In this document: positions 19,903 through 28,960 of the stretch, in pieces | How the letters are laid out: every line of letters starts with the position of its first letter | How positions within the stretch are numbered: the first letter of the stretch is position 1 | Notes under the pieces: generated by a model | What the model saw: the letters and a program-made list of their open reading frames with translations, nothing else | What the model was told of the DNA's origin: nothing | The model's database searches: none | NCBI GenBank assembly: GCA_903899375.1 | Contig: CAIUIT010000043.1 | Span: 1 to 49,114 of the forward strand | Reading direction: 5' to 3' | From: an uncultured Actinomycetes bacterium | Lineage (GTDB): Bacteria; Actinomycetota; Actinomycetes; Nanopelagicales; Nanopelagicaceae | DNA: 49,114 nucleotides | Program-made: the position numbers and the translations under genes

Positions 19903-20286
19903 ATGCCTATTGGTCGCGTTAAATGGTTCAGCCTCGAAAAGGGATTTGGCTTCATTTCATCGGAAGAGGGCGAAGATGTTTACCTCGCTGCCTCTGCTCT
20001 CCCAACTGGAGTTCCAACGGTTAAGCCAGGAACCAAACTTGAATTCGGAGTTGCCGAGGGCCGTCGTGGTCCACAGGCGCTTTCCGTTCGAATCATCGAC
20101 GAGCCCGCCTCGGTTGTGGCCAATACCCGTATCAATGCTGATGACCTTGCAACAATTATTGAGGACAGCATCAAGATGCTCGACAAGGTTGGCAATGGCC
20201 TGCGTCATGGGCGCTACCCAACCAACGTTGAAGCTGAACGCTTAGGAAAAGTATTACGCGGAATTGCGGGACAGATCGAGGGATAA
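19903..20286 (+). CDS. cspB: Cold-shock domain protein, CspB type with C-terminal extension
   Basis: Residues 1 to about 66 are a cold-shock domain with RNP1 KGFGFIS and a modified RNP2 region EDVYLAASALPTG, followed by GRRGPQALSVRII. These bind single-stranded RNA or DNA. Residues 67-127 are a helical extension (INADDLATIIEDSIKMLDK and HGRYPTNVEAERLGKVLRG) that matches the long mycobacterial CspB rather than the 66-residue CspA type. The start codon has a Shine-Dalgarno AAGGG and a longer leader than its neighbours, fitting post-transcriptional control. It ends four bases before the convergent DUF2530-like gene. Confidence 0.92.
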   Translation: MPIGRVKWFSLEKGFGFISSEEGEDVYLAASALPTGVPTVKPGTKLEFGVAEGRRGPQALSVRIIDEPASVVANTRINADDLATIIEDSIKMLDKVGNGLRHGRYPTNVEAERLGKVLRGIAGQIEG

Positions 20287-20290
20287 ACCC

Positions 20291-20476
20291 TCAAATATCT
20301 TCTCTGCGTTTCCTACGCATAGCGCGCACGATGTATGCAGTTCCGAAGAGGCCTAGCCCAATCCCAACGAGGCAGATCCACACTGATGTGCTCTTGGCGT
20401 TGGTTGCTAATTCAATGACGAGTGCAATGAACCAAGCCGAGGTTCCCAAGATCACAATCGGAAGCGTCTGTCTCAC
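20291..20476 (-). CDS. Small two-helix membrane protein, DUF2530-like
   Basis: A 61-residue protein with two hydrophobic segments (VILGTSAWFIALVIELA and SVWICLVGIGLGLFGTAYIV) and a strongly basic tail AMRRKRREDI. Size, topology and position beside an MFS gene and the cold-shock gene fit DUF2530, but I assign the family only tentatively. The frame could extend to a TTG at 20533, which would overlap the MFS start. The GTG at 20476 is preceded by TATGCT exactly six bases upstream, the leaderless pattern seen elsewhere here, so I choose it. Function is unknown. Confidence 0.65.
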   Translation of the reverse strand: MRQTLPIVILGTSAWFIALVIELATNAKSTSVWICLVGIGLGLFGTAYIVRAMRRKRREDI

Positions 20477-20482
20477 CAGGCG

Positions 20483-20520
20483 AGCATACTTCCTGTCTCC
20501 ACAGGGAACGCTTGTAGACT
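20483..20520. promoter_or_regulatory. Divergent leaderless promoters of the DUF2530-like and MFS genes
   Basis: On the minus strand TATGCT (20488-20483) ends six bases before the GTG at 20476. On the plus strand TAGACT (20515-20520) ends six bases before the ATG at 20527. Both boxes lie in a 50-base gap. Confidence 0.6.
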
Positions 20521-20526
20521 CAAGAT

Positions 20527-21753
20527 ATGTCAACCGATGAAGGCGCTTTGCGCTCCTTCAAGCATCGTAACTTTCGCCTCTTTTTCACCGCCAATTTGAT
20601 TTCGAATATTGGCACGTGGGCGCAGCGGGTAGCACAAGATTGGCTGGTTGTCAGCGATCTTCACAGAGGTGGATCAGAACTGGGAATTGTCACTGGGCTG
20701 CAATTCCTGCCGATGTTACTTTTTAGCTTATATGCCGGTTCGCTCGCTGATCGATTAGATAAACGCAAGCTACTAATAATTACAAATGCTGGTGGAGGTA
20801 TGACCGCTGTCATCATGGGATGGCTGATAATTTCGCATCGGGTAAACCTCACCGAAGTCTTCATCTTGGCCTTTGCCTTGGGGCTCTTTGGAGCGCTTGA
20901 TGCGCCAGTGCGTCAAGCCTTTACCTCTGAGCTTGTTGGCAAGAGCGACATAGGTAATGCAGTGAGTCTCAATGCTGCCAACTTTAATTTGGGAAGACTA
21001 ATTGGCCCCGCCGTCTCCGGAATTTTGATTAAGTATTTCCATACTGGACCATCCTTTTTGCTTAATGCAGGCTCATATTTCTTTGTAATTATTGCGTTGG
21101 TGTTGATGCGCCCAGAAGAGCTACATCGGTTGCCCAAAGATGATAAAGATCGCAAGATCATGGAAGGTCTGCGCTATATCAAAAGCAGACATGACTTAGT
21201 CGCAATTATCGCAACAGTCTTCTTTGCCTCAACCTTTGGCTTGAATTTTCAGATTTTTAACGCACTGATGTCCACAAAGATATTCCACAAAGATGCTGGG
21301 GCCTTTGGATTACTGGGCAGCGTTTTGGCAATCGGATCGCTCGGTGCTGCGATCGTCTCTACCCGTTTGGATCAAAAGCGAAAACCGCTCTTTATTATGA
21401 CTTTCTCTGCTATTTTTGGATTGTTTTTAATAGCACAGGCTTATATGCCCAACTACTTAACTTTCGCTCTGATGCTGCCATTCTGTGGATTCTTTGCATT
21501 GACGACAATGATTTCAGCCAACACCTATGTTCAAACGACGACACCACACGAGTTACGTGGACGAGTCATGGGTTTTTATCTGTTGATCTTTATGGGCGCT
21601 ACTCCCATAGGCTCCCCATTTATTGGCTGGCTAGCGGATGCACTAGGGGTACGAGCAACCGTTGCCATTTGCGGTGGAATTACTACTTTGGGCGGTTTGC
21701 TTATATATTCTTTGATGAGAAAGCGATTATTTAAGTACTCCTACGCTGCCTAG
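20527..21753 (+). CDS. MFS transporter, EntS/MFS_3-like
   Basis: A 408-residue polytopic protein with about 12 hydrophobic helices. The start FKHRNFRLFFTANLISNIGTW and the loop YAGSLADRLDKRKLLI (the MFS motif A between helices 2 and 3) match the MFS_3 exporters related to EntS. The second half repeats the pattern (TTTPHELRGRVMGFYLL). Members export siderophores, drugs or metabolites, and the substrate here is unknown. The start is supported by a leaderless -10 box. Its last 27 bases overlap a small ORF on the other strand. Confidence 0.88.
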   Translation: MSTDEGALRSFKHRNFRLFFTANLISNIGTWAQRVAQDWLVVSDLHRGGSELGIVTGLQFLPMLLFSLYAGSLADRLDKRKLLIITNAGGGMTAVIMGWLIISHRVNLTEVFILAFALGLFGALDAPVRQAFTSELVGKSDIGNAVSLNAANFNLGRLIGPAVSGILIKYFHTGPSFLLNAGSYFFVIIALVLMRPEELHRLPKDDKDRKIMEGLRYIKSRHDLVAIIATVFFASTFGLNFQIFNALMSTKIFHKDAGAFGLLGSVLAIGSLGAAIVSTRLDQKRKPLFIMTFSAIFGLFLIAQAYMPNYLTFALMLPFCGFFALTTMISANTYVQTTTPHELRGRVMGFYLLIFMGATPIGSPFIGWLADALGVRATVAICGGITTLGGLLIYSLMRKRLFKYSYAA

Positions 21754-21818
21754 TACTGCAAGCAAAAATAGCAACATCAAGACACCTATAGTTACCCGTC
21801 TTCGCATTTTATGGCTCA

Positions 21819-21819
<1 letters not shown>
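21727..21819 (-). CDS. Predicted 30-residue single-helix membrane peptide coupled to serC
   Basis: A short ORF that starts inside the serC stop codon (TGATG, one-base overlap), so ribosomes finishing serC could reinitiate on it. It encodes 30 residues: a basic start MSHKMRRR followed by a continuous hydrophobic stretch (VTIGVLMLLFLLAVLGSVGV) and a final Leu-Lys, the layout of a small transmembrane protein. The last 27 bases overlap the 3' end of the MFS gene. No family is recognised. Conservation in related genomes would be needed to call it real with confidence. Confidence 0.45.
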
Positions 21820-22952
<1,133 letters not shown>

Positions 22953-22960
22953 AGGCATAC

Positions 22961-23638
22961 CTACGGGTGCAAACGGGCGAGTTGCCACCCCGAGCCAGTG
23001 GAGGTGAAGATCAAACGATCGTGAAGTCGAGAGTATCGTCCCTGCCAAAATTCTATGGAGCGCGGCGTAACTAGGTATCCACCCCAATGCGGTGGCATCG
23101 GTACAGCGCTCCCTTGCGGAAACTTTGCGGCAAATTCATCGAAGCGATCCTGCAAGTGCTCTCGCGATTCCAAATTTTGAGATTGCGAACTAGCCCATGC
23201 GCCTATCTGGCTACCCCATGGCCTTGTTGCAAAGTATTCGCTACTCGATTGCGGAGAGACTTTATCCGCAGCGCCACGGATGATTACCTGGCGCTCCATC
23301 GCGTACCACGGGAAGAGAAGAGAAACATTGGGATTGGCTGCGATCGCCCTGCCCTTATTCGACTCATAATTGGTAAAGAAGGAGAAACCCAGGTCAGAGA
23401 CATCTTTTAACAAGACGGTGCGCGATTGTGGGCCGTTTGCATCGACAGTTGAGAGGACCATTGCATTTGCTTCGACAATTACTGGATTGAGCGCCGCCTC
23501 TGCGAGCCAGTTACGAAATTGAATGATTGGGTCGGCGGCAAGATCTTCTTCTGCGAGGCCTTTCTCCCCGTAGGAGCGGCGCATCGCCCGAATGTGATCG
23601 CGGCCGAGGCCAGCGCTGGAGTCCATGGGAGTGGTCAT
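22961..23638 (-). CDS. pdxH: Pyridoxamine 5'-phosphate oxidase
   Basis: PdxH is the FMN enzyme that oxidises pyridoxine or pyridoxamine phosphate to pyridoxal phosphate, the cofactor of SerC next door. The 225 residues hold the FMN-binding region NAMVLSTVDANGPQSRTVLLKD, FFTNYESNKGRAIAANP, RGAADKVSPQSSSEYF, RPWGSQIGAWAS and the C-terminal EFWQGRYSRLHDRLIF, all hallmarks of PdxH. I choose the ATG at 23638; the frame is open further upstream to 23701, but a -10-like TAGATA/TTAGAT just before this ATG suggests a leaderless start, and the extra residues are not like PdxH. Confidence 0.95.
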   Translation of the reverse strand: MTTPMDSSAGLGRDHIRAMRRSYGEKGLAEEDLAADPIIQFRNWLAEAALNPVIVEANAMVLSTVDANGPQSRTVLLKDVSDLGFSFFTNYESNKGRAIAANPNVSLLFPWYAMERQVIIRGAADKVSPQSSSEYFATRPWGSQIGAWASSQSQNLESREHLQDRFDEFAAKFPQGSAVPMPPHWGGYLVTPRSIEFWQGRYSRLHDRLIFTSTGSGWQLARLHP

Positions 23639-23747
23639 AGGTGTATCTAACGTCACTTTCGTCTTTTCGGCTATTTGGGCTCTGGGGTTTGTACCGCGCA
23701 CCTTCTAGCGCGAGAATAGGCGCACCTAATTGTGGAGGGATCTTTCC

Positions 23748-24863
23748 GTGAGCGATGATTTCAAGCCTGGTCTAGAGGGCGTAATTGCCTTTGAGTCAAC
23801 GATTGCTGAACCAGATAAAGAGGGAAGCGCGCTGCGATATCGCGGAGTCGATATTGAAGACCTCGTGGGTCGCGTCACCTTTGGAAATGTATGGGGCCTC
23901 TTGGTTGATGATGAATTCAACCCAGGTCTGCCAAATGCTGAACGTTTTCCGCTTCCAGTTCACTCCGGCGATGTACGTGTAGATGTGCAATCAGCGATTG
24001 CAATGCTGGCACCTGCATGGGGACTAAAGCCACTCCTTGATATTTCAGATGAAGAAGCTCGTTCAAATCTCGCTCGCGCATCGGTCATGGTTCTCTCCTA
24101 TGTTGCGCAGTCTGCACGCGGAGTTATTCATCCCGCTGTTCCTGAAACAGAAATTGATAAAGCTCACACAGTTGTTGAACGCATGTTGATCCGCTGGCGT
24201 GGAGAGCCTGATCCGCTCCATGTTCGCGCCATAGACGCTTACTTTGTTTCAGCGGCAGAACATGGAATGAACGCCTCTACATTTACCGCACGCGTTATTG
24301 CGTCAACCGGTGCCGATGTTGCTGCTTCGCTATCGGGTGCAATCGGCGCCATGTCGGGTCCACTTCACGGTGGTGCACCTGCTCGCGTATTGAGCATGAT
24401 TGAAGGCGTGGAAAAGATGGGCGACGCACGCGCCTATGTAAAAGGAATTATGGATCGCGGAGAACGATTGATGGGCTTTGGCCATCGCGTTTACCGCGCT
24501 GAAGATCCGCGCGCCCGCACCCTGCGTCGCACCGCAAAAGAACTTGGAGCACCTCGCTATGACGTTGCGCTCGCTCTCGAGCAAGCTGCGCTAGCAGAAT
24601 TGCATGAGCGTCATCCAGAGCGCGTGCTAGAAACAAACGTTGAGTTCTGGGCCGCTATCGTTTTGGATTTTGCAGAAGTACCAGCTCCGCTCTTCACTTC
24701 AATGTTCACAGCTGCTCGCACCGCGGGTTGGTCTGCACACATTTTGGAGCAGAAGCGCACCGGCCGATTGATTCGTCCATCTGCTCGCTACGTAGGACCT
24801 GGTCCACGTAGCCCTAAAGATGTAAAGGGTTGGGACGAGACAGTCCACGCACTGCACAATTAA
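23748..24863 (+). CDS. citA: Citrate synthase, short actinobacterial type
   Basis: Condenses acetyl-CoA and oxaloacetate (or possibly propionyl-CoA in methylcitrate synthases). The 371 residues contain the catalytic His regions MSGPLHGGAPARVL and MGFGHRVYRAEDPRA, and the catalytic Asp in LDFAEVPAPLFTSMF. Length resembles mycobacterial CitA, shorter than the roughly 430-residue GltA. Start GTG 23748 is supported by GGAGG at 23734-23738, nine bases away; an in-frame TTG at 23730 is less likely. It is divergent from pdxH, an arrangement I recall from other Actinobacteria. Citrate versus methylcitrate activity cannot be decided by eye. Confidence 0.93.
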   Translation: MSDDFKPGLEGVIAFESTIAEPDKEGSALRYRGVDIEDLVGRVTFGNVWGLLVDDEFNPGLPNAERFPLPVHSGDVRVDVQSAIAMLAPAWGLKPLLDISDEEARSNLARASVMVLSYVAQSARGVIHPAVPETEIDKAHTVVERMLIRWRGEPDPLHVRAIDAYFVSAAEHGMNASTFTARVIASTGADVAASLSGAIGAMSGPLHGGAPARVLSMIEGVEKMGDARAYVKGIMDRGERLMGFGHRVYRAEDPRARTLRRTAKELGAPRYDVALALEQAALAELHERHPERVLETNVEFWAAIVLDFAEVPAPLFTSMFTAARTAGWSAHILEQKRTGRLIRPSARYVGPGPRSPKDVKGWDETVHALHN

Positions 24864-24875
24864 CTAGATTTGCTG

Positions 24876-25895
24876 TTAACCCTTAAGAGGAGCAGTTGAA
24901 TCACCGATTAAAAGTTCGCCAGCCCACAACTCTTGTTTATGCGGGTTGGAGATACCTTCAAGTTCGTCAATAGTTATATTTATTGCAGATGCCGCCATTT
25001 CATAGGCCGGTAGATCAATCGTCGTTAGCCTGGGCCATGACATATTTATTTGGGCTCGAGGAGTGTTTACCGATATCACCGAGAGATCGCCCGGAATAGA
25101 AATTCCTTCCTCGTGCGCGCCATTGATGAAGCCAATAGTTGCAAGATCAGGAAGGGCTAGGACCCCCGTTACTTGTGTATATTTTTTCCGCATCAGTTGA
25201 TAGGCGAGGTGTCCAGAACCAGGATCGTTTCGGCTCGGTATTTCGATCGCCCTCATTTTGTGGCGTTTTGCATGGCTTAAAATTGCAGATTGAAAGCGCT
25301 GATCGACCCCTCGGGGATCTCTCTCCTTCTTCTCTCCCAACTGCGTAAGAAAAGCTATGTTCGTATGCCCTAGTTCATGGAAGTAATCAATCGCGCGTTT
25401 GGCCACCTCTTCAAAATCCCTGTCCACATAGTTGATAGCTCCAGGATCTGCGGTTCTGCCAATCATGGTGAGAGGTACTTGCTGTTCCACCAGATACGCA
25501 ACGCGTTGGTCTTTAAGATGGATCTCCATCAGCAGAACTGCACCTAGCAGTCCAGATTTTGCCAAGGTAACAATCTGTTTCATATCAGCGTTGTCAGCGG
25601 GCCAAAGAATGAGCGCATAGCCGCGAGCGCTAGCTGCGTTTACAGCACCAGTGATGTACTGCAGCGCGACCGGGGATATACCGGCGGCTTTGCCTGGAAA
25701 TAACATGGCCAAGGTCTTTGATTTCCCGCCCCTTAACGCTCCCGCGGCAAAATGCGGTACATAGTTGAGTTCGGCGACAACCTGGAGGATACGTTCTCGA
25801 GTCTCAGGTTTAATAGATCGCTTCCCCGTCAGGGCGTAACTGACTGTGCTGGCTGAGACCCCAGCTTTCTTAGCGACATCTGCACGGGTAACCAT
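24876..25895 (-). CDS. LacI-family transcriptional regulator of the maltodextrin locus
   Basis: A 339-residue regulator with an N-terminal helix-turn-helix (TRADVAKKAGVSASTVSYALTG), a hinge with ALRGGKS near residue 58, and a sugar-binding domain of the periplasmic-binding-protein fold through to the C-terminus. It is divergent from the malEFG-amylase operon, so it is probably the repressor responding to maltodextrins; the ligand is inferred. A 14-bp perfect palindrome with a central CG lies in the 144-base gap between the two genes and is the likely operator. Confidence 0.9.
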   Translation of the reverse strand: MVTRADVAKKAGVSASTVSYALTGKRSIKPETRERILQVVAELNYVPHFAAGALRGGKSKTLAMLFPGKAAGISPVALQYITGAVNAASARGYALILWPADNADMKQIVTLAKSGLLGAVLLMEIHLKDQRVAYLVEQQVPLTMIGRTADPGAINYVDRDFEEVAKRAIDYFHELGHTNIAFLTQLGEKKERDPRGVDQRFQSAILSHAKRHKMRAIEIPSRNDPGSGHLAYQLMRKKYTQVTGVLALPDLATIGFINGAHEEGISIPGDLSVISVNTPRAQINMSWPRLTTIDLPAYEMAASAINITIDELEGISNPHKQELWAGELLIGDSTAPLKG

Positions 25896-25960
25896 TTATA
25901 ACGCTTTCGTCACAATCTTGACTATGAGTGTTGGCTGGCTTCTATTTCCCAGGCTCTGCA

Positions 25961-25966
25961 TATAGA
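25961..25966 (+). promoter_or_regulatory. Candidate -10 box of the malEFG-amylase operon
   Basis: TATAGA (continuing TT) is the best -10-like sequence before malE. It places a start near 25973, just ahead of the palindrome at 25980. No good -35 is visible at the right distance, as can be the case for regulated promoters. Confidence 0.3.
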
Positions 25967-25979
25967 TTACCACCACTGC

Positions 25980-25993
25980 TCGACACGTGTCGA
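25980..25993. promoter_or_regulatory. Palindromic operator candidate for the LacI regulator
   Basis: TCGACACGTGTCGA is a perfect 14-bp palindrome with the central CG typical of LacI-family sites. It lies 47 bases upstream of the malE start and just downstream of the likely transcription start, where a bound repressor would block transcription. Confidence 0.65.
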
Positions 25994-26039
25994 TACCCGC
26001 AATGGTGACTTTGCGGCTAAATAATCCATGGAGGAATGC

Positions 26040-27308
26040 ATGAACAAGAAGAAACTGAGTTTCGTTGGCGTCGTTGCCAGCGCAGCGCTCGTGGTTTCAG
26101 CTTTGCTCGTACCTAGTGCAAATGCTGCAAACAAAACAGTAATTGTTTGGGCCGATAACACTCGCGGACCAAACCTTCAGACAGTTCTCGCCGCAAAGAG
26201 TGACTGGGTTCCAGGAATAACCATCAAGATCGTAACTTTCTCAGGTTTCGATGCTTTGAAGACCGCTTTTGACAACGCAACTGCCCTCACTGGCCCAGAT
26301 ATCGTGGTTGGTGCAAATGACTGGGTTCCAACAGGAGCCAAGCAAGGCAAGTTAGCTCCTGTAACTTTGTCATCATCAGTACGCGCAAGTTTCACTTCTA
26401 ATAACCTCGGGGACCTTACCTATAAGGGCGTTCTTTACGGGGTACCTCTTGATTACAACAATGTAGGGATGATCTACAACTCAAAGCTCACTGGCAAGCC
26501 ACTGACCCTGGGCCAAATGGTTAATTTCTACCTCGCTAACAAGACTGCAGATAAGTTGACTGCAGGTCTCTGTGTCGCGGGTGGCGGAATGTCATTCGGA
26601 GGCGTATCTGTACTAAGTGCTCTCGGTGGCGCTCCTTATGTAATGACACCAAACGGAAGCGTAAGTGCAACTGCAGATCCAGTCCCAGCAGCCACTGTCG
26701 CCGCAAATATCAATAAGTTCTTGTTGGATAAGAAGGGCAAGAGCAACGGCTTCTTCCCAGCAACTGACACTGGTTGCAAGACTGCATTCCTAGCTGGCAC
26801 CGTTCCTTACGCAATCATTGGTAACTGGGAATGGACGGATTACGCGAAAGCCGGTTTTGACATGTCGACTCTGATGCCTGTTCCTGGCGTAAACCACGGA
26901 CAATATGGCTCAGCTTTTGCATCTGTTTCAGGCGCAATGCTCACGGTATTTGCTGCAGCACACGGTGTTGATCAAGGCGCTAAGAGCGTTTTGAACAACT
27001 TCTTTGGATCAGCTGCTGGCGCAGTCGCATATCAGAACGTTGAATTGCGACCACCTGCAAACAAGAAGGCTCAAAAGGATGCTTCAGTTACCGCAGCTCA
27101 AAAGGGTTTCGGAAAATCTGGCGCGATGGCTGGCATTCCACAGATTGGCGCAATCCTTAATGGAGCAACCGGCGGAAAGAGCTTCTGGGATCTTCTCCCA
27201 GCGTTCTGGACCGATGTTCTGGTTAATGGAAAAGATCCACTAACGTCAGCTCAGAAGTTGGACACCTTCTTCCAGGCTAACATTGCTGCTGGAATTCCAC
27301 AGCTCTAA
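26040..27308 (+). CDS. malE: Maltodextrin-type substrate-binding protein of ABC importer
   Basis: A secreted solute-binding protein of 422 residues. The signal peptide (MNKKKLSFVGVVASAALVV core) is cut near ANA at about 29; there is no lipobox cysteine. The mature part starts NKTVIVWADNTRGPN, a family SBP_bac_8/MalE pattern, with GPDIVVGANDWV and YGVPLDYNNVGMIYNSKL further on. The start is ATG 26040, because the GGAGG at 26030-26034 serves it; the ATG at 26028 would overlap its own ribosome site. Neighbouring malF, malG and a secreted alpha-amylase point to maltodextrins as ligand. Confidence 0.9.
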   Translation: MNKKKLSFVGVVASAALVVSALLVPSANAANKTVIVWADNTRGPNLQTVLAAKSDWVPGITIKIVTFSGFDALKTAFDNATALTGPDIVVGANDWVPTGAKQGKLAPVTLSSSVRASFTSNNLGDLTYKGVLYGVPLDYNNVGMIYNSKLTGKPLTLGQMVNFYLANKTADKLTAGLCVAGGGMSFGGVSVLSALGGAPYVMTPNGSVSATADPVPAATVAANINKFLLDKKGKSNGFFPATDTGCKTAFLAGTVPYAIIGNWEWTDYAKAGFDMSTLMPVPGVNHGQYGSAFASVSGAMLTVFAAAHGVDQGAKSVLNNFFGSAAGAVAYQNVELRPPANKKAQKDASVTAAQKGFGKSGAMAGIPQIGAILNGATGGKSFWDLLPAFWTDVLVNGKDPLTSAQKLDTFFQANIAAGIPQL

Positions 27309-27337
27309 ATCCTGCTAATAGTAGGATCAGTTCTATC

Positions 27338-27373
27338 GAAATTGGTGGGCAAGAACCTTTGCCCACCAATTTC
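27338..27373 (+). terminator. Intercistronic hairpin between malE and malF
   Basis: GAAATTGGTGGGCAA at 27338-27352 pairs perfectly with TTGCCCACCAATTTC at 27359-27373 around a six-base loop. The T-tract after it is poor. It likely stabilises the malE message or partly terminates transcription, so that binding protein exceeds permease, a common design in maltose operons. Confidence 0.75.
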
Positions 27374-27418
27374 TCTTACCGTTGTTAATCTGCCCAATTT
27401 AATGAACGGATAGCAAAA

Positions 27419-28960
27419 GTGGAGAAGCTCTTTAACCGCAAGGTCACTGTGACCCTGAAATATCTCGTGGTTGCTTTTGTCTCTTCTCTCATGCTTATGC
27501 TCATAATGAGTTCCTTTGCTAAACGCGAATATGCGATCTCTGGCTTTCTTACCATCGGATTGATTGCAATAGCCCTGACGTACCTCACAAATTATTCCAT
27601 CCCCATGAAGTTCTTTCTGCCAGGGATGCTCTTCCTCTTTGCATTTGTAGTTGGTCCAATTCTTTATACAGTCGCGATGTCCGGTTTTCAGTACTCAACT
27701 GGCAATTACATTTCAAAGCCCGATGCGATATCAAGAATTATTGCTACTGGAATTCGGCCAGATGCCAATCAAACTACCTTTGACATAATCGTGGGTGAAG
27801 ATAGCGCTAAGAATCTAGAAATTTTGGCCTCAGATCCCACCAACAAGGTCTACTTCTTATCGACAGCAACTACGAAAACAGATTTAGATCCAACAGTTCT
27901 GGCAGTTGATGAAAATGGCGATGCCACTAAAGCTCCAGGATTTCATCCGCTTACCCCTGATCAGCAGAATGCGGTTGATCAAAAGATAGCCGATACTCGC
28001 TTTGCATACTCCTCTGCATACTTCATAACCATCGAGGGCAGCAATGTTGCCTCCTTGAAGAGCCAAACGCTCATGTACAATTCATCAACCGACACATTCA
28101 CGAATGTTCAAACCGGCGCCATCTACAAAGATAATGGTGTGGGGGACTACGCAAACGTCGCAAATAAGGTGGAACTCCTGCAGCCGGGCTGGCGCGCCCC
28201 TATCTGGTTCTCTAATTACACAAAGTTATTTACAGATCCTCAAATTCGCAAGCCGCTCGTCAAAGTATTTATCTGGACAATGGTTTTCGCCTCCTTGACG
28301 GTACTGACTCAATTTGCTCTCGGCTTGCTGGTAGCGATGATTATGAATCGCAAGCTCTTCGGCCGCAGAATTTATCGCTCTATCTTTATCTTGCCGTACG
28401 CCATGCCAAGCATCATGAGCATATTGATCTGGGGTGGAATGTTTGACACCGAATTCGGTGCGATCAACCATCTCTTTGGAACGCATGTGCACTGGTTCCA
28501 AAATGCTATGTATGCAAGGGCAGCGGTAATCATTGTTAATCTATGGCTAGGATTCCCCTACTTTTACCTCATCTGTAGTGGTGCGCTGCAAGCAATACCG
28601 GCGGAACTTTCAGAAGCAGCTGCAATAGATGGCGCGACGAATCGCCAAATCTTCCGCAAGATAACAATGCCCCTACTTTTGCAGGTGGTCTCGCCGTTAC
28701 TCGTGGCCTCGTTCGCCTTTAATTTCAATAATTTCAATATTATTTATTTGCTCACAGGCGGTGGCCCATCGAACACATTAGGGGGAGATGTTGCGGGCTC
28801 GACTGATATCTTGATCAGCTATACCTACAAGATAGCTTTCGGCGCAGGAACGCAAAACCTAGGATTGGCAAGCGCAATTTCGGTCGTTATCTTCGTTATT
28901 ATCGCTTCGATTTCACTCTACGGAATCAGAAGATCTAAGGTATTGGAATCATTCAAATGA
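27419..28960 (+). CDS. malF: Maltodextrin ABC transporter permease MalF
   Basis: A 513-residue permease starting at GTG. Two or three hydrophobic helices come first, then a large extracytoplasmic domain at about residues 90-270 that corresponds to the MalF P2 loop which touches the binding protein, then the conserved permease core with the coupling motif EAAAIDGATNRQIFRKITMP and the sequence NNFNIIYLLTGGGPSN. Size and the presence of the P2-like domain match true MalF rather than the smaller sugar permeases of about 300 residues. Its stop overlaps malG by four bases. Confidence 0.92.
   Translation: MEKLFNRKVTVTLKYLVVAFVSSLMLMLIMSSFAKREYAISGFLTIGLIAIALTYLTNYSIPMKFFLPGMLFLFAFVVGPILYTVAMSGFQYSTGNYISKPDAISRIIATGIRPDANQTTFDIIVGEDSAKNLEILASDPTNKVYFLSTATTKTDLDPTVLAVDENGDATKAPGFHPLTPDQQNAVDQKIADTRFAYSSAYFITIEGSNVASLKSQTLMYNSSTDTFTNVQTGAIYKDNGVGDYANVANKVELLQPGWRAPIWFSNYTKLFTDPQIRKPLVKVFIWTMVFASLTVLTQFALGLLVAMIMNRKLFGRRIYRSIFILPYAMPSIMSILIWGGMFDTEFGAINHLFGTHVHWFQNAMYARAAVIIVNLWLGFPYFYLICSGALQAIPAELSEAAAIDGATNRQIFRKITMPLLLQVVSPLLVASFAFNFNNFNIIYLLTGGGPSNTLGGDVAGSTDILISYTYKIAFGAGTQNLGLASAISVVIFVIIASISLYGIRRSKVLESFK

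Noticed and set aside
20477-20533. Longer DUF2530-like protein from TTG 20533, with TTGACA at that position as a -35 box
   Set aside because: The longer form would overlap the MFS start, and TTGACA is about 40 bases from the TATGCT box, too far for a promoter pair.
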